Shown piece after piece: positions 11,920 through 12,127 of a stretch of 12,127 nt of DNA (position 1 is the first letter of the stretch; every line of letters starts with the position of its first letter). This DNA comes from Defluviitaleaceae bacterium (GTDB lineage Bacteria > Bacillota > Clostridia > Lachnospirales > WQUN01). The notes under the pieces were generated by a model. The model was not told the DNA's origin and searched no databases. It saw only the letters and a list, made by a program, of their open reading frames with translations. The DNA lies in the NCBI GenBank assembly GCA_009783525.1, contig WRDG01000040.1, positions 1 to 12,127 of the forward strand, given 5' to 3'. Both the position numbers and the translations under genes were made by a program.

Positions 11920-12127
11920 AATTGTAGGAAATCGGTTGTATCTTTCTCCGTTTGACCCCGAAGACGCATTGTTCCATTCCAAATGGGCAAAATGGATGAA
12001 CGACAGAGCCGTCTCCGATACCCTTGACGGCTATAAAAACCATACATCGCTGTCCGGCGCAAAAAAACTCATGCAGGAGCTTACGGGCTACCGTTATTTT
12101 ATTGTGCTTGCGGAAGGCGACGAGCTG
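11903..12127 (+). CDS. GNAT acetyltransferase (RimJ/RimL-like), 5' part only
   Basis: Seventy-five codons are visible before the window ends. The N-terminus (IVGNRLYLSPFDPEDALFHS, then KWMNDRAVSDTL) has the opening strand, the helix with the acidic PEDA and the W-M-N-D turn characteristic of RimJ/RimL-type acetyltransferases; the acetyl-CoA site would lie beyond the edge. The ATG at 11903 is preceded by GGGAG (11890-11894) and overlaps the 3' end of the zinc-ribbon gene by 17 bp, so translation is likely coupled. No palindromic inserts are seen in this part, unlike the GNAT gene upstream. Confidence 0.78.
   Translation, partial: MPYFRKIVGNRLYLSPFDPEDALFHSKWAKWMNDRAVSDTLDGYKNHTSLSGAKKLMQELTGYRYFIVLAEGDEL

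Overview
The window looks like a chromosomal piece of an anaerobic member of the Bacillota (Clostridia-type). The evidence is strong GGAGG-type ribosome binding sites, TTG starts backed by such sites (S41 peptidase, zinc-ribbon protein), AT-rich sigma-A-like promoters, the dprA-topA gene pair typical of this phylum, and a large secreted modular glycoside hydrolase with Pro/Thr/Glu linkers of the kind gut and biomass-degrading clostridia make. This placement is inference; no rRNA or other taxonomic marker is present.

Layout. (1) 144-1088 (+): a membrane-anchored S41 peptidase without a PDZ domain. (2) 1086-1268: seven tandem copies of a 20-bp hairpin, the last followed by a T-run; then a good promoter and a leader of about 195 nt. 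(3) 1534-5934 (+): a 1466-residue secreted enzyme with two CBM4/9-like modules, an apparently active GH30 domain, a linker domain, a second GH30 domain that has lost key catalytic residues, an Fn3-like module and an Asn/Gln/Gly/Ser-rich tail. (4) A bidirectional terminator at 5944-5982 separates it from a convergent minus-strand operon: dprA (9410-8322), topA (8304-6208) and a small zinc-ribbon membrane protein (6206-5976). (5) 9411-11304: a repeat-rich region holding a tandem GNAT acetyltransferase gene (9722-10984) invaded by 30-bp palindromic units. (6) 11305-end (+): a zinc-ribbon protein of unknown function overlapping the start of another GNAT gene that runs off the window.

The most unusual content is a set of related short palindromic repeats. 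A 30-bp unit whose hairpin has arms AGAAACACC and GGTGTTTCT occurs at least seven times. It sits in intergenic DNA, as a five-copy translated array at the N-terminus of the GNAT protein, and in-frame on the opposite strand inside the zinc-ribbon membrane protein. Diverged relatives lie in-frame inside the first GNAT domain and downstream of the gene. Comparison of copies shows compensatory changes in the stem (two A-T/T-A double changes and one C-G replacement), so the hairpin rather than the primary sequence seems to be preserved. The behaviour resembles Rickettsia palindromic elements, which insert in-frame into genes. No transposase or other mobility gene is present here.

Functionally, DprA and TopA handle incoming single-stranded DNA and DNA supercoiling, the GH30 protein attacks an extracellular polysaccharide, and the GNATs modify unknown substrates. 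Apart from the dprA-topA-zinc-ribbon operon and the 3' overlapping pair, the genes show no obvious shared pathway.
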